A DNA stretch of 64,000 nt from Amycolatopsis xylanica (GCF_900107045.1 NZ_FNON01000014.1:1-64000), one strand, 5' to 3'; positions 50,183 to 59,280 are shown, numbered from the stretch's first letter. Notes: a model not told the origin generated them from the letters alone. Numbers and translations: made by a program.

Positions 50183-50863
50183 TCACTTCCCGCTCGGGGC
50201 GCCGAGCAGGCGGATCAGGCGGAACGTGGCCGCGCCCGCGACGACCGACAGCACGGCGGCGAGCACGAAGTCGGCGCCGCCGAGCGCGTTGCCACCCCGC
50301 GCGGCGGTCAGCACCAGGGAACCGGGTTCGGCGACTCCGGTGCTCTCCAGCAGGTTCAGCTGGCGCAGCATGGTTTCGACCACGGTCTGCGCGAACGCGC
50401 GCACCGTGTCGTCGAGGGTCGCGGCGCGCACCTGCGACGCGAGTTCGAAGAGGGTGCCGTGCGCCGCGCGCAGCCGGTTGACGTAAACGCGGTCGAACCG
50501 CTGACCCGGGTCGCTCGTCCGGATCTCGTCCGTCCACGCCTGTTGTTCCCGGGTGACGGTGTCCGGCAGGGCCACCGCGAGCCTGCCTGCCAGCGACCGC
50601 GCGACCGGATCGAGACGGTCGTAGTCGCGGACGATCTCCGCGCCGACTTCGCGTACCCGGACAGTGTTCCCGTGCTGCTGCGCCAGGACGCTCGCCTGGC
50701 CTTCCCATATGCCCGCGCGATGAACGGCGACCAGCAGATCCCGGTCCGCCGACCGTAGTTCCATCGCGTCCGCCCGACTGAATTCCGCTAACGCGGCGCA
50801 AGCCAGCGTCAACGCAATGCCCATGCCCATGACCACGCCCTTTGCCACGGATCGGAACAGCAT
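50183..50863 (-). CDS. DUF4142-family exported protein
   Basis: 226 residues: an N-terminal membrane/signal segment (MGMGIALTLACAALAEF), a helical DUF4142 ferritin-like domain (~30-180; DRDLLVAVHRAGIWEGQAS, written in part, and RLRAAHGTLFELASQVRA), and a C-terminal transmembrane helix (~198-218). Family members are exported helical bundles of unknown function. First gene of the redox operon. AAGGGA lies 8 nt before the ATG at 50863. A longer frame upstream crosses the promoter region and is rejected. Confidence 0.75.
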   Translation of the reverse strand: MLFRSVAKGVVMGMGIALTLACAALAEFSRADAMELRSADRDLLVAVHRAGIWEGQASVLAQQHGNTVRVREVGAEIVRDYDRLDPVARSLAGRLAVALPDTVTREQQAWTDEIRTSDPGQRFDRVYVNRLRAAHGTLFELASQVRAATLDDTVRAFAQTVVETMLRQLNLLESTGVAEPGSLVLTAARGGNALGGADFVLAAVLSVVAGAATFRLIRLLGAPSGK

Positions 50864-50948
50864 TGCCGATGTCCCTTCGCATAATGACTCGTAAAAGGAG
50901 GTACGCGGCCCCGCACTAGCCGGTTCAGGACTTAACGGCCGTAACAAA

Positions 50949-50964
50949 TGTGATCTGCATCACA
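50949..50964. promoter_or_regulatory. Crp/GlxR-type operator between two divergent operons
   Basis: TGTGATCTGCATCACA is an exact match to the CRP-family pattern TGTGA-N6-TCACA, and its symmetry extends one base on each side. It sits in an AT-rich patch 86 nt from the DUF4142 start and 116 nt from the sigma-factor start. In actinobacteria the GlxR/Crp regulators (cAMP-responsive) use this site, so both operons may respond to carbon or energy state. Confidence 0.7.
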
Positions 50965-51079
50965 TCAAATAGTACTCATGAGTTAAATTTTGTGGACAGC
51001 GGCAACATATAGCCCGCGCCGATCTTCTGCGCTACGCTCGCGGCACCCATTCTCTCACCTCGCGGGAGGTCGCGGCCTT

Positions 51080-51646
51080 ATGGAAGCAGTGAGTGGCAGA
51101 GGGTGGCGGTTCAGTCGGGAGCACCCCCAGTACAACCCCGACGATCCCAAGGAAGAGCTCATGTCCTTGCTGTACAAGGACTTTCGTGACCGACTGTTCG
51201 CGCAGGTCCTCCGGTTGACGAATAATGACCGGCAGTGGACAGAGGACGTTGTGCAGGAAACTTTTATCCGCGCATGGCAGCATTCCGACGATCTGAACCG
51301 CGAACCCGGAATGTTACGCGGTTGGTTACTGACCGTTGCGCGCAGAATAGTGATCGACGGCTGGCGAAACCGTTCGGTTCGACCCCGCGAAGTAGAACTC
51401 GAATCACCGGACACTGCCGAGACATCGGACGAAACGGATCGCACATTGGCCGCGATGGTCGTCGCGGACGCGTTGCGCCACCTCGATCACAAACACCAGT
51501 CGGTCGTATTCGAGACCTATTTCGCCGGCCGCACGGTACGCGAGGCGGCGATTATCCTGGGGCTGCCGGAGGGGACCGTCAAGTCGCGGTTGTACAACGC
51601 GATGCGGACGCTGCGCCGGGCGCTGGGGGAGCTGGGTTCACGATGA
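51080..51646 (+). CDS. ECF-type RNA polymerase sigma factor
   Basis: 188 residues. Region 2 is recognisable in LYKDFRDRLFAQVLRLT and VVQETFIRAWQH, with LRGWLLTVARRIVIDGWR completing it, and region 4 in REAAIILGLPEGTVKSRLY. ATG 51080 is preceded by GGGAGGT 9 nt upstream; ATG 51161, also with a purine-rich site, would still keep all of region 2. The stop overlaps the anti-sigma start (ATGA). It is expected to direct transcription of its own operon and perhaps of the divergent redox operon. Confidence 0.9.
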   Translation: MEAVSGRGWRFSREHPQYNPDDPKEELMSLLYKDFRDRLFAQVLRLTNNDRQWTEDVVQETFIRAWQHSDDLNREPGMLRGWLLTVARRIVIDGWRNRSVRPREVELESPDTAETSDETDRTLAAMVVADALRHLDHKHQSVVFETYFAGRTVREAAIILGLPEGTVKSRLYNAMRTLRRALGELGSR

Positions 51647-52035
51647 GGATTCGGAGGCCGGGCCACCGTGGATTGGCCGCGTACAGCCTCGGCGTGCTGG
51701 ACGCCGAGGCCGCGCGCGCGTTCGAAGCGCATTTGAGACGGTGTCCGGCCTGCCGTCGCGAACTCGGCGGGCTGCGCGCGGTCGTCAGCGCGCTCGGCCA
51801 AGCCGAAGGACTGGGCTATCTACCGCCGGGCAACGGCCCTGGCGCGCGCACCGCGCCCGCGCGCAAGCAGAACACCCTGCGCGTCCGGTGCCGCTGGCTC
51901 CCACTGCTCGTGGCCAACCTGCTGTTCTGCCTGGCGACGATGCGCATCTCTGCCCCTGCCCCAGTAGCGAACGGTGTGGCCGTCACGTCGCGCGACGGTG
52001 AAAGGGTTGTCCCGCTTTCAGTTACCATCGAGTAG
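51643..52035 (+). CDS. Zinc-finger anti-sigma factor
   Basis: 130 residues. The N-terminal zf-HC2 zinc-binding anti-sigma domain has AHLRRCPACRREL (H-x3-C-x2-C), one membrane helix (~90-108, PLLVANLLFCLATM) and a short external tail. It should hold the sigma factor at the membrane until a signal acts on the zinc site or the exterior. Coupled to the sigma gene by a 4-nt ATGA overlap. The zinc thiolates suggest a redox signal, which fits the divergent electron-transfer genes; that link is inference. Confidence 0.88.
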   Translation: MRIRRPGHRGLAAYSLGVLDAEAARAFEAHLRRCPACRRELGGLRAVVSALGQAEGLGYLPPGNGPGARTAPARKQNTLRVRCRWLPLLVANLLFCLATMRISAPAPVANGVAVTSRDGERVVPLSVTIE

Positions 52036-52066
52036 TCTGCCGCAAGCCGACACGAAGGTCTCTACG

Positions 52067-54844
52067 GTGCGTACCGAAGCAAATTCCGAGAGCCCCTACG
52101 GCGGACCTTCGGTACCGAAGCGTCCAGCCGGCGCCCCGCGTTTCGGGCGCGACGACGAGTTCAACGCCCTGGCCGCCATGTACGACGGCGCCACCCACGG
52201 CCGAGCCGGCAGCGCGGTGCTGGTAGGCGAGTTCGGCATGGGCAAGACGGCGCTGCTCGAAGCGCTCTCGGAGTACGCGAGGCGCACGGCCTTCGCGGTG
52301 GTGATCGCGAAGGGTTCCGGGCTCGAGACCCATCTCAGCGGCGGCGTGACCAGGCAGTTGTCGGACGGGCTCACACGCGCCCTGGGCGGCGCGCCGCTCA
52401 AATCCCCGCTGGAGGAACGGCCGCGCACCGAACATGACCAAACGGCTGCGCTGGAAGGTTTTCTCCACCTGGTGCGCGAGGTGGCCGGGCGCGGCCCGCT
52501 GCTGCTGGCCGTCGACGACATCCATCTCGCCGACGCCTGGTCGATGCGCTGCCTCGCCTACATCCGCTACCGGGTGACCGAGTACCCGGTGCTGATCGTG
52601 CTGACTTCCATTCTGGGTCAGACATTGACCGGCGAGGTGTCACTTCTGGAACTCGCGGGCTGCTCCCCCACCATTATCAAGCTCGCCGGCCTCGGTGTCG
52701 AAGAAACCGCGCGCCTGATCGCCTCGAAATCCATGACCTTCACCGGAAAGGCCGTGGACTGCCGCGAAGCCACCGGCGGAAATCCTTTTCTTCTCAACAA
52801 CCTCCTCGCCCGGCTGGCCCCCGGCGCCGATGTCCACACGGTCGGCTCCCCGGCGGTCGGCGAGGTCCTGCGGGCCAGGCTGCGGGTGTATCCCGCGGCC
52901 GCCCAGCTCGTGCGCGCGGTGGCGATCTTGGGCGAGGACGCCGGTTTCGACCGCATCGCCGCGCTCGCCGGCGTCGACGAACGCGTCGCGGTCGAAGGCG
53001 TGGACACCCTCGTCCGGCTGCGGCTGCTCACCAACACCGGAGTACCGGCGTTCACCTACTCGTTCGTAAGACATTCCGTCCTGCAAGACATCCCGCTGGC
53101 GACGCGCGCGGTGAGCCATGCGCGCGCCGCGAAGTTGCTCGCCGACGCCGATGTCCCCGGCAAGCGCGTCGCCGCGCATTTGCTGGAGGCGCACACGATC
53201 AGTACGCCCTGGGGAATCGATATCTTGCGGAACACGGCTTGGGCGGCCGTGTTCGAAGGTGAAGAAGAGCTGGCCGTCCGCTGCCTGAAGCGCGCGCTCA
53301 CCGAGCGGATGTCCCCGGGCAAGCGGGTCGCCACCACATTGCAGCTTTCCCACGCCGAATACCGGATCGACCCTGGCACGGCGATGGCCCGCGTACGCGA
53401 AGCCGTCGGCTACATCGACACGCATCGCATCGCCACCCACACGGCGATGATGATGCTCCTGTGCCTGTGCAGCGGCACCGACAACCAGCTCGCCGTGTCC
53501 GCCGCCAGCTTGATCACGGCCAGGGTGAGTTCCGGCGGCCCGGAGGCCACCTGGCCGTTGCAATGCATGATCTATCTGGCCGAGACGGGGAACAGTCTCA
53601 CCCCCGCTCCCTTGTTCAGCGAAGACTGGACACCCGGCCCCGACGCCGAGCCGGAACTGCGGCGCACCCACGCCGCGCTGCTGGCGCTCGAGGTGCTCCG
53701 CCGAGGCGAATCCGCGGCCGAGGCGGTACGGCATCTCAGCGACGCGTTGTCCGACGATCAGGGCCAGCTCTTCGAGCAGCCGTACTTCTTCACGCTGGTG
53801 ACGGCCACGCTCGCCGACGAGCCCGCGCTCACCGATCGGCTTTGCCGCCTGCTCGACAGCACCGACGAGCCCTTCGACTATCACCTGCGCAAGGGCTCGA
53901 TGGCGGCGCTCGCCAGGGGAATCGCGCTGCAGAGCGAAGGCAAGCTCCTGCGCGCGAGCGTCTACTACGAGTCACTGCTGCGCCTGTTCGACGAACGCCG
54001 AGCCACCAGCGCCTGCCCGATCGCGGTGCTCGCGGTCGCGCATCTCGCCGAGGTCTACACCGACCTCGGCAGGCCCGACGAGGCCGAAACGCTGCTAGAC
54101 GGCATCGATTTCGACGGCACCGAGCAGCTCTTCCAGCACAATTACCTACTGTACGCGCGCGGCAAGCTGCGCGTGGCCACCGGTGACACCCAAGCCGGGC
54201 TGGAAGACCTGCTCGACTGCGGACGCCGCCTCGAACGGCACGGCCTGGCGTTCCCGTCCTTCGCCGCATGGCGCCCGCTCGCCGTCCGCGCGGCGCTGAT
54301 ACTCGACCGGACCGAGCTGGCGGTCATGCTCGCCGACGCCGACACCACCGCGGCGGACCGATGGGACACACCCCGCGCCCGAGGGAGCGCCATGGCGGCT
54401 TTGGCACTCACTCGCGAGGACGAGGAAGCGGAACGGCTCTTACACAAGGCCGCCGAGCTGCTCGAAACCTCACCCGCGCGACTTCAGCTCGCGACCACGC
54501 TGGCCGAGCTCGGCGCGGCACGGGCTCGACGCGGGCACACCGAACAGGCGGCCGCGGATCTGAGGCGCGCGGTGGAGCTCAGCACCCATTGCGGCGCCCG
54601 TCCGCTCACTCGCCGCGCGAGCGAAGAGCTGCACACCATCCAGATGACCACGAAGGACACGGCACACGGCCTGACCCGGCAAGAGGGCCGGATCGCCATG
54701 ATGGCCGCGCGCGGCCTCACCAATCGCGAGATCGCCGAAACCCTGCATCTCACCCGCCGCACGGTCGAGCTGCACCTCTCCGGCGCCTACCGCAAACTCG
54801 GCATCACCGGCCGCGCCGAGCTGGCCGCCGCGCTGACCGCTTAG
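52067..54844 (+). CDS. LAL-type LuxR transcriptional regulator with ATPase domain
   Basis: 925 residues. AAA/STAND ATPase with Walker A GEFGMGKTALLE (~75-90) and Walker B LLLAVDDIHLAD, a long helical repeat region (~350-850, TPR-like), and a C-terminal LuxR helix-turn-helix (GLTNREIAETLHLTRRTVE). Large ATP-binding regulators of this class switch on transcription in response to ligands or signals. GTG 52067 is chosen because the ATPase domain starts soon after; the gene follows the anti-sigma gene by 31 nt. The permease gene starts 9 nt later. Confidence 0.88.
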   Translation: MRTEANSESPYGGPSVPKRPAGAPRFGRDDEFNALAAMYDGATHGRAGSAVLVGEFGMGKTALLEALSEYARRTAFAVVIAKGSGLETHLSGGVTRQLSDGLTRALGGAPLKSPLEERPRTEHDQTAALEGFLHLVREVAGRGPLLLAVDDIHLADAWSMRCLAYIRYRVTEYPVLIVLTSILGQTLTGEVSLLELAGCSPTIIKLAGLGVEETARLIASKSMTFTGKAVDCREATGGNPFLLNNLLARLAPGADVHTVGSPAVGEVLRARLRVYPAAAQLVRAVAILGEDAGFDRIAALAGVDERVAVEGVDTLVRLRLLTNTGVPAFTYSFVRHSVLQDIPLATRAVSHARAAKLLADADVPGKRVAAHLLEAHTISTPWGIDILRNTAWAAVFEGEEELAVRCLKRALTERMSPGKRVATTLQLSHAEYRIDPGTAMARVREAVGYIDTHRIATHTAMMMLLCLCSGTDNQLAVSAASLITARVSSGGPEATWPLQCMIYLAETGNSLTPAPLFSEDWTPGPDAEPELRRTHAALLALEVLRRGESAAEAVRHLSDALSDDQGQLFEQPYFFTLVTATLADEPALTDRLCRLLDSTDEPFDYHLRKGSMAALARGIALQSEGKLLRASVYYESLLRLFDERRATSACPIAVLAVAHLAEVYTDLGRPDEAETLLDGIDFDGTEQLFQHNYLLYARGKLRVATGDTQAGLEDLLDCGRRLERHGLAFPSFAAWRPLAVRAALILDRTELAVMLADADTTAADRWDTPRARGSAMAALALTREDEEAERLLHKAAELLETSPARLQLATTLAELGAARARRGHTEQAAADLRRAVELSTHCGARPLTRRASEELHTIQMTTKDTAHGLTRQEGRIAMMAARGLTNREIAETLHLTRRTVELHLSGAYRKLGITGRAELAAALTA

Positions 54845-54853
54845 CCTTCGCCT

Positions 54854-56098
54854 GTGACTTGGGCGGCGGTGGGCAGCTTCGCGCTGTTGGTGATCGTGCT
54901 CGCCTTCGCCATGATCCGCCCGCGCGGCTTGCCGGAAGCGGTCGCCGCCGTACCCGCGGCCTGCATCGTGCTGGCATTGGGCCTGGTGTCGCCCGCAGCT
55001 GCCGGACAACGAGCCCTGGAAATCCTGCCGACGCTGGGCTTCCTCGCCGCGATCCTGTTGCTTTCGTACCTCGCGAGCGTCGACGGCGTGTTCACCTGGC
55101 TCGGCGAACGGCTGGCCACCGCCTGCCATGGAAAGCCGAAACGCCTCCTCGTGCTCACTTTCGCCGCGGCGTCCGGTGTAACGGCGATCCTCAGTCTCGA
55201 CGCGACGGTGGTACTGCTGACGCCCGTGGTGTTCGCCACCGCGACGAGCCTCCGGCTACCAGCCAAACCGCACGTCTACGCCTGCACCCACCTCGCGAAT
55301 TCCGCCTCGACGTTGCTGCCGGTATCGAACCTGACCAACCTGCTCGCGTTTTCAGCGTCGGGGCTGACCTTCGCCGGCTTCACCGCTCTCATGGCGCTGC
55401 CCTGGCTGGTGTCGATCGGCATAGAACTGCTGGTGTTCTTGCGATTCTTCGCCGCCGACCTGACCGGCAAATCGGACACGATCCCGCAGCCGGCCACCAG
55501 CACACCCAGGTTCGCGCTCGCCGTGTTGGCGCTGACCCTCGTGGGATTCGGCCTCGGGCCCCTCATCCAGGTAGAACCCGTCTGGATCGCCACGACGGCT
55601 GCCGCGGTACTCGCCGTCCGCGCGCTGGCAACCCGCACAGTACGGCCGCTCAACCTCGTCACCGAGGCCTCGCCGCTGCTGTGCCTCTTCGTACTCGGGC
55701 TCTCGATCGTCGTCGAAGCCGTCTCCGAGCACCTCCTCGGCGGCGTGCTCCGCGCGATTCTGCCGAACTCCCCTGGGCTTGCCGAACTCCTGCTGACCGC
55801 GGGCATAGCAGCCGTATTGGCGAACCTGGTCAACAACCTGCCGGCGACGCTGATCCTGCTGTCCGTCCTCGGCCGCCATCCCGATCCGGGTGTGCTGCTC
55901 GCGGTGCTCCTGGGTGTCAACATCGGACCGAACGCGACCTACCTCGGCTCGCTCGCGACGCTGCTCTGGCGCCGGGTGCTCGCGGGCGCCGGTGTGACAC
56001 CCGCGTTGCGCGATTTCCTGCGGCTCGGAGCCTGGACCGTCCCCCTGTCCTTGGTGGGCGCCGTCCTCGCGCTGTGGTGCGGCCTCGCACTCACGTGA
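54854..56098 (+). CDS. SLC13/ArsB-like membrane permease
   Basis: 414 residues with about 11 membrane helices. LSLDATVVLLTPVVFA and HLANSASTLLPVSNLTNLL are the two symmetrical signature regions of the ArsB/NhaD/CitM superfamily of ion transporters, and LVNNLPATLILL repeats the theme in the second half. It probably exports or imports an anion (arsenite, phosphate or citrate-like); no ars genes are near, so arsenite is not assumed. GTG start 9 nt after the LAL gene. Confidence 0.8.
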   Translation: MTWAAVGSFALLVIVLAFAMIRPRGLPEAVAAVPAACIVLALGLVSPAAAGQRALEILPTLGFLAAILLLSYLASVDGVFTWLGERLATACHGKPKRLLVLTFAAASGVTAILSLDATVVLLTPVVFATATSLRLPAKPHVYACTHLANSASTLLPVSNLTNLLAFSASGLTFAGFTALMALPWLVSIGIELLVFLRFFAADLTGKSDTIPQPATSTPRFALAVLALTLVGFGLGPLIQVEPVWIATTAAAVLAVRALATRTVRPLNLVTEASPLLCLFVLGLSIVVEAVSEHLLGGVLRAILPNSPGLAELLLTAGIAAVLANLVNNLPATLILLSVLGRHPDPGVLLAVLLGVNIGPNATYLGSLATLLWRRVLAGAGVTPALRDFLRLGAWTVPLSLVGAVLALWCGLALT

Positions 56099-56112
56099 CA
56101 CGATGACCGGTC

Positions 56113-56538
56113 ATGAAGGTCCTGGTCTGGCTGAGCGAAGGCACCTGGCCATCCTGCGTCGACGCGGTGCGCGCGTTGGAGACGCCCGCGCAGCTCACCC
56201 TGCTGCACGTCATCGACACGGATATCGAGGAGGCGATGCACGGCGCGTACACCGGACTCCTCTCCCGCCACGGCCATGACCCCGCACGCGATCTCGAGGT
56301 TTTGACCGGTGCCGCCGAACAAGCGCTGCTGGACGACGCCGCATCCCGCCTCGGCCGGCCATGTCGGACAGCCGTACGACGAGGCCATCCAGAACACGAG
56401 GTGGTCGCCGCCTGCGCCGACGTGGACCTGCTCGTCTGCGCCCGCGACCACGCAGGCCCCGGCCCGAAAAGCCTCGGCCGCCACACCAGGTTCGTCGTCG
56501 ACCATGCCCCCTGCGCGGTCCTGCTGGTTTGGCCATGA
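56113..56538 (+). CDS. Universal-stress-protein-like protein
   Basis: 141 residues of the Usp fold: KVLVWLSEGTWPSCVDAVRAL, LTLLHVIDTD at the N-terminus, and LLVCARD...GRHTRFVVDHAPCAVLLVW at the C-terminus. The ATP-binding loop G-x2-G-x9-G-S/T is incomplete (GRHTRFVVDHAP), so nucleotide binding is doubtful. It lies 14 nt after the permease gene; Usp proteins often accompany transporters as regulators of their activity. Last gene of the sigma-factor operon. Confidence 0.72.
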   Translation: MKVLVWLSEGTWPSCVDAVRALETPAQLTLLHVIDTDIEEAMHGAYTGLLSRHGHDPARDLEVLTGAAEQALLDDAASRLGRPCRTAVRRGHPEHEVVAACADVDLLVCARDHAGPGPKSLGRHTRFVVDHAPCAVLLVWP

Positions 56539-56575
56539 CCTGCGCGAGCCGTCCACCCGGCCGGCTCCAGCGGAC

Positions 56576-57700
56576 CTAGGCCAAGTGCGAGATGTCGTTC
56601 ACCAGACGGACGGAAGCGTTGCCATCCGGATAGAACTCCACGATCGATAGCGAAGCCAAGTCGAGGTGCAGCCGGAAAAGCAGCGACGGCCCGGCATCAA
56701 GCCCCATCCGCAGCAGTGTCTTGATCGGGGTCACGTGGCTGACCACGATCAACGTGCGCCCGCCGTAGCGGGCGATGAGCTCGTCACGAGCCTTCCGCAC
56801 GCGGCGGTGCACGGTGTCGAAGCTTTCACCACCGGGAGCCGGTATCGAACTGTCGCTCAACCAGGCACGGTGCAGGTCCGGGTCACGCTCGGCCGCCTCG
56901 GCGAACGTGAGGCCCTCCCACTCCCCGAAATCGGTCTCCACGAGGCCCTGATGTGTCTCGACCCGCCCGCCCAGCGCATCGGCGACGGCCTCCGCGGTCT
57001 GCCGGGTACGGGTCAGCGGGGAAGAGACGATCGGAGCGACCTCATCCCCCGTCACGAGCCCCTTCATCCCCGCCAGCCGCTTGGCCGCCGCGGCCACCTG
57101 GGCCTGCCCGAGCTCGGTCAGTGGCACGTCACCACGACCGGAATACCTGCGGTCCACGGACATCGCCGTCTGGCCATGTCGCAGCAGGAAGAGCTTCGTC
57201 GGCGTCCCGGTGGCACCCGTCCATCCGGTCGGCGATTGCCGGTTGGGCTCCGATGAGCGAGCGGGCTCCGACGTCCGGACTACCGCGGGCTGCTCGACGA
57301 CATCCCCGTCCATGGCCTGGTTGGCCAGGCGATCGGCGTAGGAGTTCTCAGCGCGCGGTATCCACTCGAAGCGAACCTTGGCGAACCCGGCCGCCAACTC
57401 GCGAGCCTCCTGCGCGAGCGGCTGGAGCGCCGGGTGCTTGATCTTCCAGCGCCCGGACATCTGCTCCACCACGAGCTTCGAGTCCATCCGGACATCCACA
57501 GTGGACGCCCCGAGCTCGGCCGCCGCCTTGAGCCCGGCGACCAGGCCGGAGTACTCGGCGACGTTGTTCGTCGTGATCCCCAGCGAGTCGAGCCGTTCGG
57601 CGAGCACCTCGCCGGTCGCCGCATCCTTGACGACGGCACCGTAGCCGGCGGGACCCGGGTTTCCCCGCGAACCACCGTCGGCTTCGATGATCACCTTCAC
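56576..57700 (-). CDS. Bifunctional RNase HI / acid phosphatase
   Basis: 374 residues matching M. tuberculosis Rv2228c. Residues 1-130 are a type I RNase H (Asp8 in ADGGSRGNPG, Glu in NNVAEYSGL, Asp in RMDSKLVVEQM); a linker (~135-165) joins a histidine phosphatase domain (RHGQT with the catalytic His, later HVTPIKTLL). In the mycobacterial enzyme the first domain cuts RNA-DNA hybrids and the second is a phosphatase acting on a cobalamin-pathway substrate. ATG overlaps the stop of the zinc-ribbon gene (ATGA). Confidence 0.92.
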   Translation of the reverse strand: MKVIIEADGGSRGNPGPAGYGAVVKDAATGEVLAERLDSLGITTNNVAEYSGLVAGLKAAAELGASTVDVRMDSKLVVEQMSGRWKIKHPALQPLAQEARELAAGFAKVRFEWIPRAENSYADRLANQAMDGDVVEQPAVVRTSEPARSSEPNRQSPTGWTGATGTPTKLFLLRHGQTAMSVDRRYSGRGDVPLTELGQAQVAAAAKRLAGMKGLVTGDEVAPIVSSPLTRTRQTAEAVADALGGRVETHQGLVETDFGEWEGLTFAEAAERDPDLHRAWLSDSSIPAPGGESFDTVHRRVRKARDELIARYGGRTLIVVSHVTPIKTLLRMGLDAGPSLLFRLHLDLASLSIVEFYPDGNASVRLVNDISHLA

Positions 57701-58434
57701 AGACCGGACTCCAAGGTCCGAACGAGGATCGCGCCGCAGTTCTCACACTGGATCACGGTGTCGTCGGCCGCGGCTTTGATCTCGTTGATGGTGTTGCGGT
57801 CCATTTCAAGCTGGCAGGCACCGCACTTGCGGGCCCGCAGCAAGGCCGCACCGATGCCCTTGTGTTCCCGTACCCGCTCGTAGAGCTTGAGCAGGTCCTC
57901 AGGGAACCGCGGCACCAGCTTCGCGCGGTCTTCGTCACGGCGCGCCTGCGTGGTGTCGAGGTCGGCGAACGCCTCGTCACGGCGCCTGATGGCGTCCGCT
58001 GCTTCCTGCTCGGCCTTGTCGACCTCGGCGCCGGTGCGCTGCGCGTCGAGTTCGAGCGCCTCGCGGCGTTCCATCAGCTCGAGCACATCGTCCTCCAGCG
58101 CGGTTTGGCGGCGCTGGAGGGTCTGGAGCTCGTGCTCGATGTCGGCCATCTGCTTGGCGGCCACGGTGCCGGACTCCAGCAGCTTGCGGTCACGATCCTC
58201 TCGAGCGCGCACGGAGTCGACTTCGCGTTCCTGCCTGGCGACCTCCCGGTCGAGGTCGGACACGGCGGTCTGCACGGCAACGAGCGCGTCACGGCGTGCA
58301 CGCGCGGTCTTCTCGGCCTGCTCGATCTCTGCCAGCTCAGGCAGGGTTCGACGGCGATGCGCGGTCCGCGAAAGCTCCGCGTCCACCTTGGCAAGCTCGA
58401 GCAGTTGACGCTGCACGGCGGATTCGGCCTTCAC
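57697..58434 (-). CDS. Coiled-coil C4-type zinc-ribbon protein
   Basis: 245 residues of the Rv2229c family: a long coiled coil (~1-190, for example EQAEKTARARRDALVAVQ) ending in a zinc ribbon with CGACQLEM and CENCGAIL. Such proteins are common in actinobacteria and may bind nucleic acid or help the adjacent RNase H; the role is unproven. GTG start with GGGAG 4 nt upstream. Ends in a 4-nt overlap with the RNase H gene and lies 8 nt after the Nif3-like gene. Confidence 0.87.
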   Translation of the reverse strand: MKAESAVQRQLLELAKVDAELSRTAHRRRTLPELAEIEQAEKTARARRDALVAVQTAVSDLDREVARQEREVDSVRAREDRDRKLLESGTVAAKQMADIEHELQTLQRRQTALEDDVLELMERREALELDAQRTGAEVDKAEQEAADAIRRRDEAFADLDTTQARRDEDRAKLVPRFPEDLLKLYERVREHKGIGAALLRARKCGACQLEMDRNTINEIKAAADDTVIQCENCGAILVRTLESGL

Positions 58435-58442
58435 AGTGCTCC

Positions 58443-59249
58443 CTAGTTCTCTGCCCTGATGTTCCAGGGGTCGGTACGCCGCGTGGAGACGTGAACGTCG
58501 ACGGTACCGGGGAAGGCAACGCGGATCACGCCCGAGGCTTGCTCGCACCACGGCCACTCGCTCGCCCAGTGCGTGACACTGACCAGGGCGGGGCCGCCAT
58601 CGGCGAGATGTTCTCCGGCCGCATGATGCCGGAGATCGGCGGTCACATAAGCGTCGACCCCGGATGCGGTCGCTTGCTTGAGGTAGCTGTCACCCGCTCC
58701 GCCCGACACGGCGACGGTCTTGATGGGCCGTGCGGCGTCGCCCGCACCGAACACCCCTGGCTCGGTCTTCGGCAATGAACGACCCACGCGTGCGACGAAC
58801 TCCGCGAACGGCTCGGCTTCGGCGAGCTCGCCGATGCGTCCGATCCCGGTGACTCCGTCCGCGTTGGCGTCGAGCGGCCTGAGCACGCGCAGCCCCAGCG
58901 CCTCGGCGAGCGCGTCGGACACCCCGGGCCGCGCGGAGTCGGCATTGGTGTGCGCGCAGTACAGGGCGATCCCCGCACGGATCATGCGGTGCACGAGCCT
59001 GCCTTTGGTGGTGTCCGCCGCCACGCCGTGCACCCCGCGCAGCATCAGCGGGTGGTGCGCGACGATCAGCCGCGCGCCGAGTTCGACCGCCTCGTCAACG
59101 GTCTCGTCGACCGGATCGACACACACCAGCACGCGGTCAACAGGATCGGCGGGATCACCGCAGACAAGTCCGATGGCGTCCCAGGACTCGGCCAGCTCAG
59201 GCGGGTACGCCTGCTCCAGAGCGGTGATGACTTCGGCGACTGCGGGCAT
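58443..59249 (-). CDS. Nif3-like dinuclear metal protein (YbgI family)
   Basis: 268 residues with the Nif3 metal-binding motifs VAHHPLM and CAHTNADS in the first half and SVTHWASE at the end. The family forms hexameric rings with two metal ions per subunit; some members are annotated as GTP cyclohydrolase 1 type 2, but the activity is unsettled. The ATG at 59249 is used; a longer frame lies on the opposite strand of the chorismate mutase gene. Gene order Nif3, zinc ribbon, RNase H is conserved with mycobacteria (Rv2230c-Rv2228c). Confidence 0.87.
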   Translation of the reverse strand: MPAVAEVITALEQAYPPELAESWDAIGLVCGDPADPVDRVLVCVDPVDETVDEAVELGARLIVAHHPLMLRGVHGVAADTTKGRLVHRMIRAGIALYCAHTNADSARPGVSDALAEALGLRVLRPLDANADGVTGIGRIGELAEAEPFAEFVARVGRSLPKTEPGVFGAGDAARPIKTVAVSGGAGDSYLKQATASGVDAYVTADLRHHAAGEHLADGGPALVSVTHWASEWPWCEQASGVIRVAFPGTVDVHVSTRRTDPWNIRAEN

Positions 59250-59280
59250 GGGCCGATCTTCGCATGTAGCCTCCGAGGTC

